A stretch of DNA of 64,000 bases from Progne subis subis (taxonomy: Eukaryota; Chordata; Aves; Passeriformes; Hirundinidae): positions 29,901 to 93,900 of the forward strand of contig JAKJHU010001083.1 in assembly GCA_022316685.1 (NCBI GenBank), read 5' to 3'. The position numbers and the translations under genes are program-made. The notes below the pieces were generated by a model that saw only the letters and a list, made by a program, of their open reading frames with translations, did not search any database and was not told the DNA's origin. This document shows positions 12,051-22,450 of the stretch, one piece after another. Position 1 is the first letter of the stretch. Each line of letters starts with the position of its first letter.

Positions 12051-13385
12051 GCCAGCAGAAGAAACACGCTCTTTTCACTGACTGTTCCTGTCACATTGTA
12101 GGGATGAACCAGAAGTGGAAAGCAGCTGTATGGAGCCCCACACGACAGGTCAGAGAAGGTACTGAAGGAGAAGGTGGATTGAGTCAACTTGTTGATACCA
12201 AAGCTGTTCAATCAGCCCTGGACATTGCAGAAAGTGAGAAGTGGCCAAAGCTCTACCTCTACACTGATGTGTGGATGGTAGCTAATGCTCTGTGGGGTTG
12301 GCTGGAAAGGTGGAAAGAAGCAAACTGGCAGCGTAGGGGAAAGCTGATCTGGGCTGCTGATGAGTGGAAAGACATTGCCCCTCGGGTAGAGAAGCTACCT
12401 GTGAAAGTCCATCATGTAGATACCCAAGTCGCCAAGATTCAGGCTAGTGAGGAGCACGGAAACAATGAGCAGGTCAATCAGGCAGCAAAGATAGAAGTAT
12501 TGAAGATAGATTTAGATTTGCAACACAAGGGAGAGTTGTTCCTAGCTCGATGGGCCCATGACACCTCAGGTCATCAGGGCGGAGATGCCATCTAGAAGTG
12601 GGCACGAGACTGAGGGGTGGATCTAACCATGGACAGTATTTCTCAGGTTATCCATGACTGTGAGACGTGTGCTGCCATCAAGCAGGCCAAGCGGGTGAAG
12701 CCCCTATGGTATGGTGGGCGATGGTCTAAGTATAAGTACGGGGAAGCCTGGCAGATTGACTACATCACCCTTCCCCAAACCCACCAAGGCAAGCTCTATG
12801 TGCTGACCATGGTGGAAGCCACCACTGGATGGTTGGAGACCCTGTGCCTCACGCTACTGCTCGGAAAACCACCCTGGGCCTTGAAAAGCAAGTCCTTCAG
12901 AGGTATGGTACCCCTGAGAGGACTGAGTCCAACAATGGGACTCATTACAAGAACAGCCTTATGAACACCAGGGCTAGAGAACATAGCATTGATGGGTGTA
13001 CCACATTCCTTATCATGCCCCAGCAGCTGGGAAAGTTGAACGGTGCAATGGCCTGCTTAAAACCACCTTGAAGGCAATAGGTGGTGGGACTTTCAAGAAC
13101 TGAGAGATTAATTTAGCAAAGGCTGCACGGTTAGGGAACACTCGAGGTTCCACCAACCCAGCAGGTCGTGCCCAATCTGAGCACCTGAGAACAAGAGATG
13201 GAGATAAGGTTCCAGTGGTACACATGAGAGGTATGCTGGGAAAACCTGTTTGGATTAATTCTGCCTCCAGCAAAGACAATCCCATCCCTGGGGTTGTCTT
13301 CACTCAGGGACCCGGTTGCACCTGGTGGGTGATGCAAAAGGATGGAGAGACCCAATGCATCCCTCAAGGGGACCTGGTTTTAGGG
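12051..13385 (+). pseudogene. pol: pol remnant (RNase H and integrase) of ERV-L-like element
   Basis: The reading frame enters at 'LPAEET', just before the RNase H TDGSCH motif, which is altered here to TDCSCH in a shifted frame. It continues through 'LYLYTD' and the integrase zinc-binding region (H..H..C..C; RWAHDTSGHQ then CETCAAIKQ). The core domain follows with DYITLP, a SNNGTH segment where the second catalytic Asp should be (Asp replaced by Asn), and GKLNGAM where the Glu region should be. Frameshifts occur near 12840, 12960 and 13040. Non-functional. Confidence 0.65.
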
Positions 13386-13499
13386 TGAACTACCCACGAC
13401 ACTTTGTCTGTATCCATATCTGCATGTATATATGTATTTCATTGAAAGGTTTAAATTCAATGTAATGTGTTGGTATGGGAAAAAAATCAGGGTGGATAA

Positions 13500-14340
13500 T
13501 GTAGGGAGTTAGATTGGTTTCCTTTTTTTTTACTTAGAGAATTTTTCCCCATAAGTTGCTAGGAAACTAACTACTGAGTCCTTACGGGTGCTTGAGGAAA
13601 ACAAAGAAGTGGCCAAAGGAGAGTGTAGACCAGGGCTACACCTTTTTTTTGGGGGGGGGGTGTCTCTGGGAGTTTTCTCTCTGAGGGCAAAAAGATACCC
13701 TGTGATTTTAGAGGCAGATAAAGGACGGGGCTGGGGGCAGCTTCTCTCTCTTGCTCTCAGCATTGGAGAGAGGACAGCCAGGCTGCTGCTTGCTGCAGGA
13801 GGAGTTCGCTGTCATCACCGGGTCCAGTCCAGAGAAAATCTCCCATCATCCGCTCGTGTGCCCCAGAACTCTGAGCTCACCTCCTCCTGCCCTGCTGGAC
13901 TGGCCCTGTCCTGCTGCTGATGTTTCTTCGGCACTGCTTGGAGGCTTTTTGCTACTCTGTGGCCCCGCACTGCCCTGCCCTGCTGGGACATCCCTGTTGT
14001 TCCATCCAAAACACACAGCTTCTGATACATTTCATCCACCAGCCTGGGAATTTCCACTGTTCCAGCTTGGTCTTGGAGTCTCAAGAGATCAGACTGCCCC
14101 AGGCTTTGTGAAACAAAGCCCCTCGAGGTTCCTGGTTCTGTTTATTATTAATGCTGTAGTTGTTGTTTGTTTGCCTTGTTATACATCCTAGTAAAGACCT
14201 GTTATTCCTATTGCCATAGCTCTGTCTGAAAGCCCCTTTATTTTTCCAAATTCTAATAATTTGGAGGGAGGGGATTTGAATTCTCCATTCTGAGGGAGGC
14301 CCTGGCCCTCCCTAGTAGATACCTGGCTTTCAAACCACGA
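13500..14340 (+). repeat. 3' LTR of the 11.4-kb ERV-L-like element
   Basis: It starts TGTAGGGAG after the purine-rich tract 'ggtatgggaaaaaaatcagggtgg'. Its last 150 bp ('agacctgttattcctattgcc ... tacctggctttcaaacca') align with the complement of the minus-strand LTRs at 34.2 and 40.1 kb. The canonical end is degraded (about 'accacga'). It is about 840 bp, longer than its relatives. Confidence 0.65.
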
Positions 14341-14520
14341 TACTGGGATATCCTGGGATCATACTGGGAGTGACCAGGATGATATTGGAACCATACTGAG
14401 CATAACTGCAAGTGACTGGGATCATACTGGGGGTGACTGGGAGCCACAGGGCCCATGCTGGGAGTGACCTGGGCCCCACTGGGGAAACTGGGGGAACTGG
14501 TCCAGCTGGGGCTCAGGGTT
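14341..14520 (+). repeat. Minisatellite of ACTGGGA-type units
   Basis: Irregular tandem copies of 'atcatactgggagtgac(c/t)(a/g)gg' adjoin the LTR end directly. Units are 20-25 bp and degrade into 'actggggaaactgggggaactgg'. It is non-coding. Confidence 0.7.
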
Positions 14521-14564
14521 GTTCTCCCCCAGGGCTGCCCTGGGTCCTGCTGCCACCCTGGGCC

Positions 14565-14660
14565 CCACAGAGCTGAGGGACAGGGCACAGCTGAGGGACA
14601 GGGGACAGTTGAGGGACACAGGACAGCCAGGGAACACGGCCTGGTCGAGGGACACTGAGC
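14565..14660 (+). repeat. Short tandem repeat, CTGAGGGACAGGGCACA-like units
   Basis: About five imperfect 17-18 bp units based on 'gctgagggacaggg(g/c)aca' are seen. The following 14661-15606 is unassigned; it is rich in 'ggaattcc', 'ccatggaattc' and 'ccatggg' motifs and holds no recognisable gene. Confidence 0.6.
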
Positions 14661-15606
14661 TCCAGCACTTTGGGCTGTTGTGCCTGGGCTGTTGCCTTTG
14701 GGCTCCCAGCACAGGCCAAAGTGGGAGAATCCCCTCCAGAACCTGTTGTTTGCTTGAAGTTTTGCTCTGGAGCATTCCCAAGGAGCCACCTGCAGCGGCT
14801 GGGGCCCGGCCGGGTGCCCGGGGCCACCAAAGCTGCTCCAGCAGTGCCCTCCTACCCTGCACCCAAGGAAAGGTTCGTGCTGGGCTCAGGGCAGGGACAG
14901 GGCACTCCCCTGGTGCTGCCACGGGCACAACAGAGCCAGCCTGGGGAAAGGATTGGCATTTATATCCCATGGAATCCCAGCAGGGATTCCTTCTCATTTC
15001 ACTGCTGTCATAGGATTGGTCATCGATTCAAATCATTTCCCCATGGAATTGCCATGGCAGTTGGTCAGTGGGAGCCCCATCCGTGGAATTCTCACCTGAC
15101 TGAGATGAGAGTGAGATCCAGCCATGGAAATTCCATGGGAATTCCTGCATTCCCAAGTTCCCCCATTCCTGAATTCCACATTCCCATAGGAATTCTTCTT
15201 CCACTCCCACAGCCACCTTTGTGACCCAAAGCCTCCCAGCCATATCTGCTGTATTTTGGGGGCCCTTCCACACAGGTGTGTCCCAGGTAATGCTTCATCT
15301 ATTCCAGCAGGATCCATTTGGATTCCCAGCACCTCTGGGTAATCCAGGTGGCACCTTTGGACACTGCAAAGCTCCCGCATCCCAGCTGGAAGGAGATGAA
15401 ATCCTACCCATCATAGCCACACCATGGGATCCATGGAGGCTCCACTGGACAGGAGGTCACAGCTGGAAACCGCCTGCACCGTGTGGAGACCTGGGAACAA
15501 GGAGAGAACGGAGCCATGGAGTCGTGTCCCAGCCCTGTTGGAAAGCAGATAGAAATCTCCCAGGACCCCGTGCACACAGGCTTAGAGGGAGAAAGGAATG
15601 CAGGGG

Positions 15607-16267
15607 TGTCCTAGGGTAACTTTATGATGCTTGTATCCCCAATCGTCTGTTCTGTTTGTGCTGTATATTGAGTCCTGTGCCTTTAAGACTGGTTCTAAGA
15701 GCAAGGAGAAGTGTGGAGTTTGTTTTGAGAAAACTGCCTGACTCCTCCACATTCTTCTCCGGACGGTGTGTTCGGCGGAGGCTTGGAGAGACTGCAGGAC
15801 AGAGATCTTTTTGCTTTTAGTTAGTTTCAGCTAGCTAGGGCAGAGAAGTTCCCTGGACTGTTTTTTTTTCTTTCTTTTCTCTTGGAACTGTTTTAACCTG
15901 CTCTGGACTGAAAACCCAGGGGAGCACTGGGGGCTGCACCTGCGGCCCACCGGGGCCTGGAGCTCGGCATTTTCCAGCAGCGCCGGAGGGACTGGGACTG
16001 ATGAGAGACTGAGAGAGAGCCGAGCTCCACCCACGGCAAGGACTTTCTCAATTTGCCATCTCACTCCAGAAGGAGAGGTTTTATTGTTTCATATTATTCA
16101 TTCTTTATACTTGTATGCACTTTATTTGTTTAGTAAAGTAGTTTTTTCCACTTTTCTCCACAAAGGTTTTTTTTCCAGACTGGTTGGAGGGAGGGGCCAC
16201 TTGGGTTTGCTTCCCAGAGGGATCCTATGCAGGGGTTTTCCCCCAAATTTGTCTCCAAACCAGGACA
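15607..16267 (+). repeat. 5' LTR of ERV-L-like provirus
   Basis: It runs from TGTCCTAGGG to CCAGGACA and matches 21346-22005 almost base for base. There is no perfect AATAAA; AGTAAA occurs near 16130. Confidence 0.85.
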
Positions 16268-16277
16268 TACCCTTAAT

Positions 16278-16295
16278 TGGCGCCTACTGCGGGGC
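16278..16295 (+). promoter_or_regulatory. Primer binding site
   Basis: The 18-mer 'tggcgcctactgcggggc' starts ten bases after the LTR end. It begins with TGG, the complement of a tRNA CCA end. The other ERV-L-like provirus has 'tggcgccaatgtggggca' at the same place. I do not assign the tRNA. Confidence 0.65.
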
Positions 16296-16374
16296 AAAAG
16301 AGAGTGGAAAAAGCTTGTATTGATTACTATTAACTGCATTTTTTGTTGTCCTTTGGGTAGGGATTAAACAGACA

Positions 16375-18276
16375 GTGGCCATGTTGCTTCTTGAAGTCCT
16401 AATGTCTCTTAGAATAGAGTCTTTTCTGCATTTCTGTTCCCTAGGCTTTTTTGAGGTCTTAATACCTTTCTGGTCCCTAGGTTTGTTTTCCTACCCAGAA
16501 ATAGCTCCAATATTGTCCTTAACATACAGCTTTTACACTAGGGATGCACAAATTAGAATAGTTATTTTGCTGGGTTCGGTGATTATGGTTTACAAGAAGC
16601 TTATAAAGATACTGGAGTTTGTTCTGGGTATGTTCAGTTTATGGTTTTCTCGTCCTACCCTGCGTCCTAGTTCCAGCAGCATGTTTTGGGGATTTATCAA
16701 TAATTGCACCCAATTTGTTAGAGGAGGAGTAGGGGAAGAGGCTCTTCAGCCTCTTTTTTCCTTCTTCTCTTTTAAGTCAGTTACATCACTTTTGGACAAT
16801 GTTCAGGGTCTCCTGAATGTTAAAGACCCCGCCTCCCTGGTATTTCACCTGATGACTTTCCTCTATATGGCTTATAGCCTTTCTAGAATGAGTCACACAC
16901 TGCTAAACACTGTAGGGCAGCAGATAGAGGCAAGAGAGCAGGGAGATAAATCAGTCACTCAGGCTGCAGCCAACCCCACAGCTATTCAGGCTGCAGCTAA
17001 ACCAGACAGTGAGGCTAAGACACCGGCAGTTGCTGCAGTAAAGAAGGGAAAGAAGCATACGGACAAAACCGATCGACCAGTAGATGATGATTCAGGTGAA
17101 GGATCCTCAGTGCCTCCTGACACCCAGTCGGAAGTCAAACCACCTGACACACAATCAGAAGCTGAAGCAACTGATGATACACAGTCAGAAGCTGAACCAA
17201 CTGATACGAAATCGGAAGCCCAACCAACTGGTACAAGATCGGGAGTCCAACCAACTAGCACACGATCAGAAGCCCAACCAGCTGCTACAAGATCAGGAGC
17301 CCAACCAACTGCTACAACATCAAGAGCCCAACCAACTACTACAAGATCAGGAGCCCGACCAACTGCTACAAGATCAGGAGATACTATTGAGTCCTTTTCC
17401 CTGAAGGACCTTTGTGGCCTAAGAAAGGATTATACTCGACGATCTGATGAATCTATAATTAGTTGGTTAGTCCGTCTTTGGGATGCTGCAGGCGAGGCTA
17501 CAATACTGGATGGCACTGAAGCGAGACATCTTGGATCCCTATCACATGATCCAGTTATTGACCAAGAAATGATGAGAGAGGCTAGCTCTTGCAGTCTCTG
17601 GGAACGGGTCTTGAGAAGCGTGGCACAAAGATATCTGTGTGCCGACGATCTCTATCTGCAGCAAAATCAGTGGAAAACCATTGAACAAGGGATTCAGCGC
17701 TTGAGAGAAATGGCAGTGGCGGAGATTGTCTTCTCCGATGACCTAAACACTAGGAACCCCGACTTGGTACCATGTACACCTGTAATGTGGCAAAAACTTG
17801 TACGACTTGGGCCACAAGAATACTCCTCTGCTTTAGCAATAATGAAGCGGGATGAGACAGAGGAGACTGTGCTTGATATGGCGAAGAAGCTCCGAACATA
17901 TGCAGATGCCGTGCATGGTCCAACACATGCAAGAATCGCAGCTTTGGAAACACAGGTGCGGGGATTAGCAGACAAGATAAAGGAGGATCTCAAAGAACTC
18001 AAGGAGAACATTCTCCAGATGTCTGCAGTACAAGTTAGGGGCTCTGGCACCACACGCAAACGTTCCCTAGATAGAGAGGGAAAAGGCATCCCACGGGCTA
18101 AGCTGTGGGTCCTCCTGTGTGAATGTGGAGAAAACATGAAAAGATGGGATGGAGAATCTACTGATGCTATGACACAACGGCTGCATGAATTGTTGGATGG
18201 CAAGACTGTGAGAGGAAGTTCTAGCAAGAAGGAAGCAGCTCTGGTTACCCAGGGAAATAGGGATAATCAGGCTTAG
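16375..18276 (+). CDS. gag: Gag polyprotein of ERV-L-like provirus, intact, 633 codons
   Basis: This is the virion structural polyprotein by position: the first open frame after the primer site, followed in frame by the protease. Residues about 1-85 are strongly hydrophobic with several membrane-like stretches. A further hydrophobic patch lies at about 145-180. Residues about 190-340 are hydrophilic and include a tandem repeat of roughly 10-residue units of the type (T/S)x(T/S)RSGAQPT. The C-terminal 290 residues are charged and predicted helical, and match gag fragments of the other two elements (for example LRxxAVAEIVF). No CCHC zinc knuckle is visible. No stop or frameshift occurs. ATG 16375 is the first in frame. 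The hydrophobic N-terminus recurs in the minus-strand copy at 39.8-40.0 kb, so it is a family trait. Confidence 0.7.
   Translation: MAMLLLEVLMSLRIESFLHFCSLGFFEVLIPFWSLGLFSYPEIAPILSLTYSFYTRDAQIRIVILLGSVIMVYKKLIKILEFVLGMFSLWFSRPTLRPSSSSMFWGFINNCTQFVRGGVGEEALQPLFSFFSFKSVTSLLDNVQGLLNVKDPASLVFHLMTFLYMAYSLSRMSHTLLNTVGQQIEAREQGDKSVTQAAANPTAIQAAAKPDSEAKTPAVAAVKKGKKHTDKTDRPVDDDSGEGSSVPPDTQSEVKPPDTQSEAEATDDTQSEAEPTDTKSEAQPTGTRSGVQPTSTRSEAQPAATRSGAQPTATTSRAQPTTTRSGARPTATRSGDTIESFSLKDLCGLRKDYTRRSDESIISWLVRLWDAAGEATILDGTEARHLGSLSHDPVIDQEMMREASSCSLWERVLRSVAQRYLCADDLYLQQNQWKTIEQGIQRLREMAVAEIVFSDDLNTRNPDLVPCTPVMWQKLVRLGPQEYSSALAIMKRDETEETVLDMAKKLRTYADAVHGPTHARIAALETQVRGLADKIKEDLKELKENILQMSAVQVRGSGTTRKRSLDREGKGIPRAKLWVLLCECGENMKRWDGESTDAMTQRLHELLDGKTVRGSSSKKEAALVTQGNRDNQA
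17112..17390 (+). repeat. In-frame tandem repeat within gag
   Basis: About nine 30-33 bp units of the type 'ccaactgctacaagatcaggagcc' are seen. They encode a Thr/Ser/Gln/Pro-rich linker between the hydrophobic N-terminal part and the conserved C-terminal part of Gag. The later units are closest to each other. Confidence 0.75.
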
Positions 18277-18293
18277 AGGGGCCCTGCCTCTAG
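18274..18293 (+). promoter_or_regulatory. gag stop codon within a hairpin (candidate readthrough site)
   Basis: The gag stop TAG at 18274-18276 begins an inverted repeat, TAGAGG (18274-18279) against CCTCTA (18287-18292), with a 7-nt loop. Protease-RT continues in the same frame. The same hairpin with the same stop is present on the minus strand at 38101-38121 in the other provirus. Readthrough is inferred by analogy with viruses whose gag and pol share a frame. Confidence 0.45.
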
Positions 18294-20943
18294 CCAGGTA
18301 GAGGCTAGGGAAAACCGTGTTTTTTGGACTGTATGGATTCGTTGGCCTGGCACATCAGAACCACAAAAATATGAGGCCTTAGTTGACACTGGTGCACAGT
18401 GCACATTACTCCCATCAAGACATGTGGGGGAAGAATCTGTTTCCATTGCTGGGGTGACAGGGGGTTCACAGGATTTTACTTTGGTGGAAGCTGATGTGAG
18501 CCTGACTGGAGGTGAGTGGAGGAGACACCCTGTTGTGACTGGCCCAGGGGCTCCATGCATTTTGGACATAGACTTCCTCCGGAGTGGCTATTACAAAGAC
18601 CCGAAGGGATTTAGGTGGGCATTCGGGATAGCAGTTGTAGAGACAGGGGATGTTAAGCAGTTGAATACCTTGCCTGGACTGTCAGAGAACCCATCTGCTG
18701 TAGGTCTTCTGAAGGTGGAAGAGCAACAAGTGCCAATTGCCACTTCAACAGTGCATCGCCGACAGTACAGAACAACTCGAGATGCTGTGATCCCCATCCA
18801 CAAGATGATCCGTGAGCTGGAGAGCCAAGGGGTGGTCAGCAAAACCCACTCACCCTTCAACAGCCCCATCTGGCCTGTGCGCAAGTCTGACGGAGAATGG
18901 AGATTGACCGTGGACTACCGTGCCTTGAACGAAGTGACTCCACCATTGAGCGCTGCTGTGCCGGACATGCTGGAACTCCAGTACGAGCTGGAGTCCAAGG
19001 CAGCAAAATGGTACGCCATACTGACATTGCCAATGCATTTTTCTCCATTCCTCTGGCTGCAGAATGCAGGCCTCAGTTTGCTTTCACCTGGAGGGGCGTG
19101 CAGTACACCTGGAACCGACTGCCCCAGGGGTGGAAGCACAGTCCTACCATCTGCCATGGACTGATCCAGGCTGCACTGGAAAAGGGTGAGGCTCCCGAAC
19201 ATTTACAGTACATTGATGACATCATTGTGTGGGGGAACACGGCAATGGAAGTGTTTGAGAAAGGAGAGAAGATAATCCAGATTCTCCTGAAGGCTGGCTT
19301 TGCTATCAAGAAGAGCAAAGTTAAGGGACCTGCTCGAGAGATCCAGTTTCTAGGAATAAAGTGGCAAGATGGAAGGCGTCAGATTCCCACTGAAGTTATC
19401 AACAAAATCACAGCAATGTGTCCACCAACCAACAAAAAGGAAACACAAGCTTTCCTAGGCGCCATAGGTTTCTGGAGGATGCACATTCCTGAGTACAGCC
19501 AGATTGTGAGCCCTCTCTACCTGGTCACCCGCAAGAAGAACGATTTCCACTGGGGCCCTGAACAGCAACAAGCCTTTGCCCAGATCAAGCAGGATATCGC
19601 TCATGCAGTAGCCCTTGGCCCAGTCAGGACAGGACCAGATGTGAAGAACGTGCTCTACTCAGCAGCCGGAAACAATGGCCTGTCCTGGAGCCTTTGGCAG
19701 AAGGTGCCTGGGGAGACTCGGGGCCGGCCACTGGGATTCTGGAAATAATTACAAACTGGCCGGAAGGTGAAAACTTTGGTCTCATGGATGAAGAGGAGCA
19801 GGAACAAGTGACATGTGCTGAAGAGGGTCCACCATACAACCAACTGCCAGCAGAAGAAACTTGCTACGCTCTTTTCACTGACGGTTCCTGCCACATCGTT
19901 GGGATGAAATGAAAGTGGAAAGCAGCCGTATGGAGCCCCACACGACAGGTTGCACAAGCCACTAAAGGAGAAGATGGATCAAGCCAACTTGCTGAACTCA
20001 AAGCTGTTCAACTGGCCCTGGACATTGCTGAAAGAGAGAAGTGGCCAAAGCTCTACCTCTACACTGATTCGTGGATGGTAGCTAATGCTCTATGGGGATG
20101 GCTGGAGAAGTGGAAAAAGGCCAATTGGCAGCACAGGGGAAAGCCAATCTGGGCTGCAGATGAGTGGAAGGACATTGCCACTCGGGTAGAGAAGCTACCT
20201 GTCAAAGTCCGTCATGTAGATGCCCATGTCCCCAAGAGTCGGGCTAATGAGGAGCACCGAAACAATGAGCAGGTAGATCAAGCTGCAAAGATAGAGGTGT
20301 CAAAGATAGACTTAGATTGGCAACACAAGGGAGAATTGTTCCTAGCTCGATGGGCCCATGATGCCTCAGGTCACCAGGGCAGAGATGCCACCTATAAGTG
20401 GGCACGAGACCGAGGGGTGGATCTAACCATGGACAGTATTTCTCAGGTTATCCATGACTGTGAGACGTGTGCTGCCATCAAGCAGGCCAAGCGGGTGAAG
20501 CCCCTATGGTATGGTGGGCGATGGTCCAAGTATAAGTATGAGGAAGCCTGGCAGATTGACTACATCACCCTTCCCCAAACCCGCCAAAGCAAGCACTATG
20601 TGCTGACCATGGTGGAAGCCACCACTGGATGGTTGGAGACCTACCCTGTGCCTCACGCTACTGCCCGGAACACCATTCTAGGCCTTAAAAAGCAAGTTCT
20701 TTGGAGGCATGGTACCCCTGAGAGGATTGAGTCAGACAATGGGACTCATTTCAAGAACAGCCTCATCAACAACTGGGCTAGAGAACATGGCATTGAGTGG
20801 GTGTACCATATCCCCTATCATGCACCAGCTTCAGGGAAGGTAGAAAGATACAATGGACTGCTAAAAACCACCCTGAAAGCACTGGATGGGGGAATCATTC
20901 AAAACTTGGGGGCAGCATCTAGCAAAGGCCACCTGGTTAGTTA
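18277..20943 (+). pseudogene. pol: Pro-pol of ERV-L-like provirus (protease, RT, RNase H, integrase), broken
   Basis: The protease shows LVDTGAQC at about 18380. The reverse transcriptase carries 'TVDYRALNEVTPP', 'LPQGWKHSPTICHG' and the catalytic YIDDI at about 19207. RNase H is represented by ALFTDGSCH at about 19870. Integrase has the H-H-C-C zinc site (RWAHDASGHQ, CETCAAIKQ) and a full D, D, E set: D in DYITLP, D in ESDNGTH, E in GKVERYNG. Breaks are a 1-nt deletion near 19018 (before DIANAFFS), a deletion of about 265 bp at 19742 relative to the minus-strand copy, TGA at 19910-19912 where the copies have CAG, and a frame loss near 20900-20940. Not functional as it stands, although the integrase core is open. 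Confidence 0.75.
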
Positions 20944-21345
20944 ACACCTGAGGTTCCACCAACCGAGCAGGCCCTGCCCAATCTGAGCCCCTACATACAT
21001 GTAGATGGAGAGAAAGTCCCAGTAGTACATGTAAGAGTTTGTTAGGGAAGACAGTTTGGATCGATTCTGCTTCAAGTACAGAGGATCCCATCCGTGGGAT
21101 TGTCTTTGCTCAGGGGCCAGGTTGCACATGGTGGGTAATGCAGAAAGATGGAACCACACGATGTGTACCCCAGGGAGATTTGATTGTTGGGTGAGAACCG
21201 TGTGTAATTATCGTTGTGTGCTGAATGGTACTGCCACTGTATGTAGCTGTATATTGCATATTGTTTTTATATAGATGTATGTGTGTGTAGAGCTAAAGTA
21301 TTTATTAGTTTTAGTAAATTGACAATATGGGGATAAGGGGTGGAA

Positions 21346-22005
21346 TGTCCTAGGGTAACTTTATGATGCTTGTATCCCCAATCGTCTGTTCTGTTTGAAC
21401 TCTGTATATTGAGTCCTGTGCCTTTAAGACTGGTTCTAAGAGCAAGGAGAAGCGCGGAGTTTGTTTTGAGAAAACTGCCTGACTCCTCCACATTCTTCTG
21501 CAGATGGGGTGTTTGGTGGAGGCTTGGAGAGACTGCAGGACAGAGATCTTTTTGCTTTTAGTTAGTTTCAGCTAGCTAGGGCAAAGAAGTTCCCTGGACT
21601 GTTTTTTTCTTTCTTTTCTCTTAGAACTGTTTAAACCTGCTCTGGACTGAAAACCCAGGGGAGCACTGGGGGCTGCACCTGCGGCCCACCGGGGCCTGGA
21701 GCTCGGCATTTTCCAGCAGCGCCGGAGGGACTGGGACTGAGGAGAGACTGAGAGAGAGCCGAGCTCCACCCACGGCAAGGACTTTCTCAATTTGCCATCT
21801 CACTCCAGAAGGAGAGGTTTTATTGTTTCATATTATTCATTCTTTATACTTGTATGCACTTTGTTTGTTTAGTAAAATAGTTTTTTCCACTTTTCTCCAC
21901 AAAGGTTTTTTTTCGGACTGGTTGAAAGGAGGGGCCACTTGGGTTTGCTTCCCAGAGGGATCCTATGCAGGGGTTTTCCCCCAAATTTGTCTCCAAACCA
22001 GGACA
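21346..22005 (+). repeat. 3' LTR of ERV-L-like provirus
   Basis: It is preceded by the purine tract 'atggggataaggggtggaa' and starts TGTCCTAGGG. It is nearly identical to the 5' LTR and ends ACCAGGACA. Confidence 0.85.
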
Positions 22006-22189
22006 TATAGGTAAAGGAAAAACTGCACACAAAGAAAGCAAAATAAGGGATCGATATTCCCCCCTTGCCCCCTGCAGGCAGATGTTCAGCCATCTCCAAG
22101 AAAGCAGGGCTCCATCACATGTAATGGTGACTTGGAATGACAAATACCATCCCTTCTGACATCCCCCACTTCCTTCTCCTTCCAGCTTT

Positions 22190-22450
22190 ATGTGCTGAGC
22201 AGATGCCATATGGCCTGGGATATTCCTTGGGTCAGCTGGGCTCAGCTGTCCTGCCGTGTCCCTCCCCACTCCTTGCACCCACTGCTCCCTGGTGGGTGGG
22301 GTGAGAGGCAGAAAAGGCCTTGCTGCTGTGTAAACACTGCTCAGCAATAGTGAAAACATCTCTCGTGTTATCAACTCTGTCTCAGCTCAAATCCCAAACC
22401 ATGCCCATACCAGCTACCATGAAAAAAATTAACTCTACTCCAGCCCAAGC
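22190..22450 (+). repeat. Dispersed repeat, copy 2
   Basis: It is related to 9655-9840 and extends further ('tgtaaacactgctcagcaatagtgaaaacatc', 'taccagctaccatg'). It is non-coding. The stretch 22451-23025 down to the DHCR7 stop holds nothing else I recognise apart from a T run at 22746-22755. Confidence 0.5.

Larger units (their letters stand above)
11360..14340 (+). mobile_element. ERV-L-like element, internally deleted, with 3' LTR only
   Basis: The element begins without a 5' LTR, inside gag sequence that matches the gag of the element at 34.2-40.7 kb. At about 12045 gag joins directly to the RNase H region, so protease and reverse transcriptase are missing. RNase H and integrase follow to about 13385, with several stops (for example at about 12593 and 12612) and frameshifts. 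A purine-rich tract and a 3' LTR starting near 13500 complete it. The integrase part is nearly collinear with those at 20.1-20.9 kb and on the minus strand at 35.1-35.8 kb, so all three belong to one family. It cannot be autonomous. Confidence 0.75.
15607..22005 (+). mobile_element. ERV-L-like provirus, near complete, young
   Basis: The order is 5' LTR, primer binding site, gag, protease-RT-RNase H-integrase, polypurine tract and 3' LTR; no env is seen, as usual for ERV-L-type elements. The two LTRs (661 and 660 bp) differ at only a few positions by eye, so insertion was recent. Gag is open. Pol carries a 1-nt deletion near 19018, a roughly 265-bp deletion at 19742 and a stop at 19910-19912. 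No target-site duplication is apparent: 'gcagggg' precedes and 'tataggt' follows. Confidence 0.85.
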
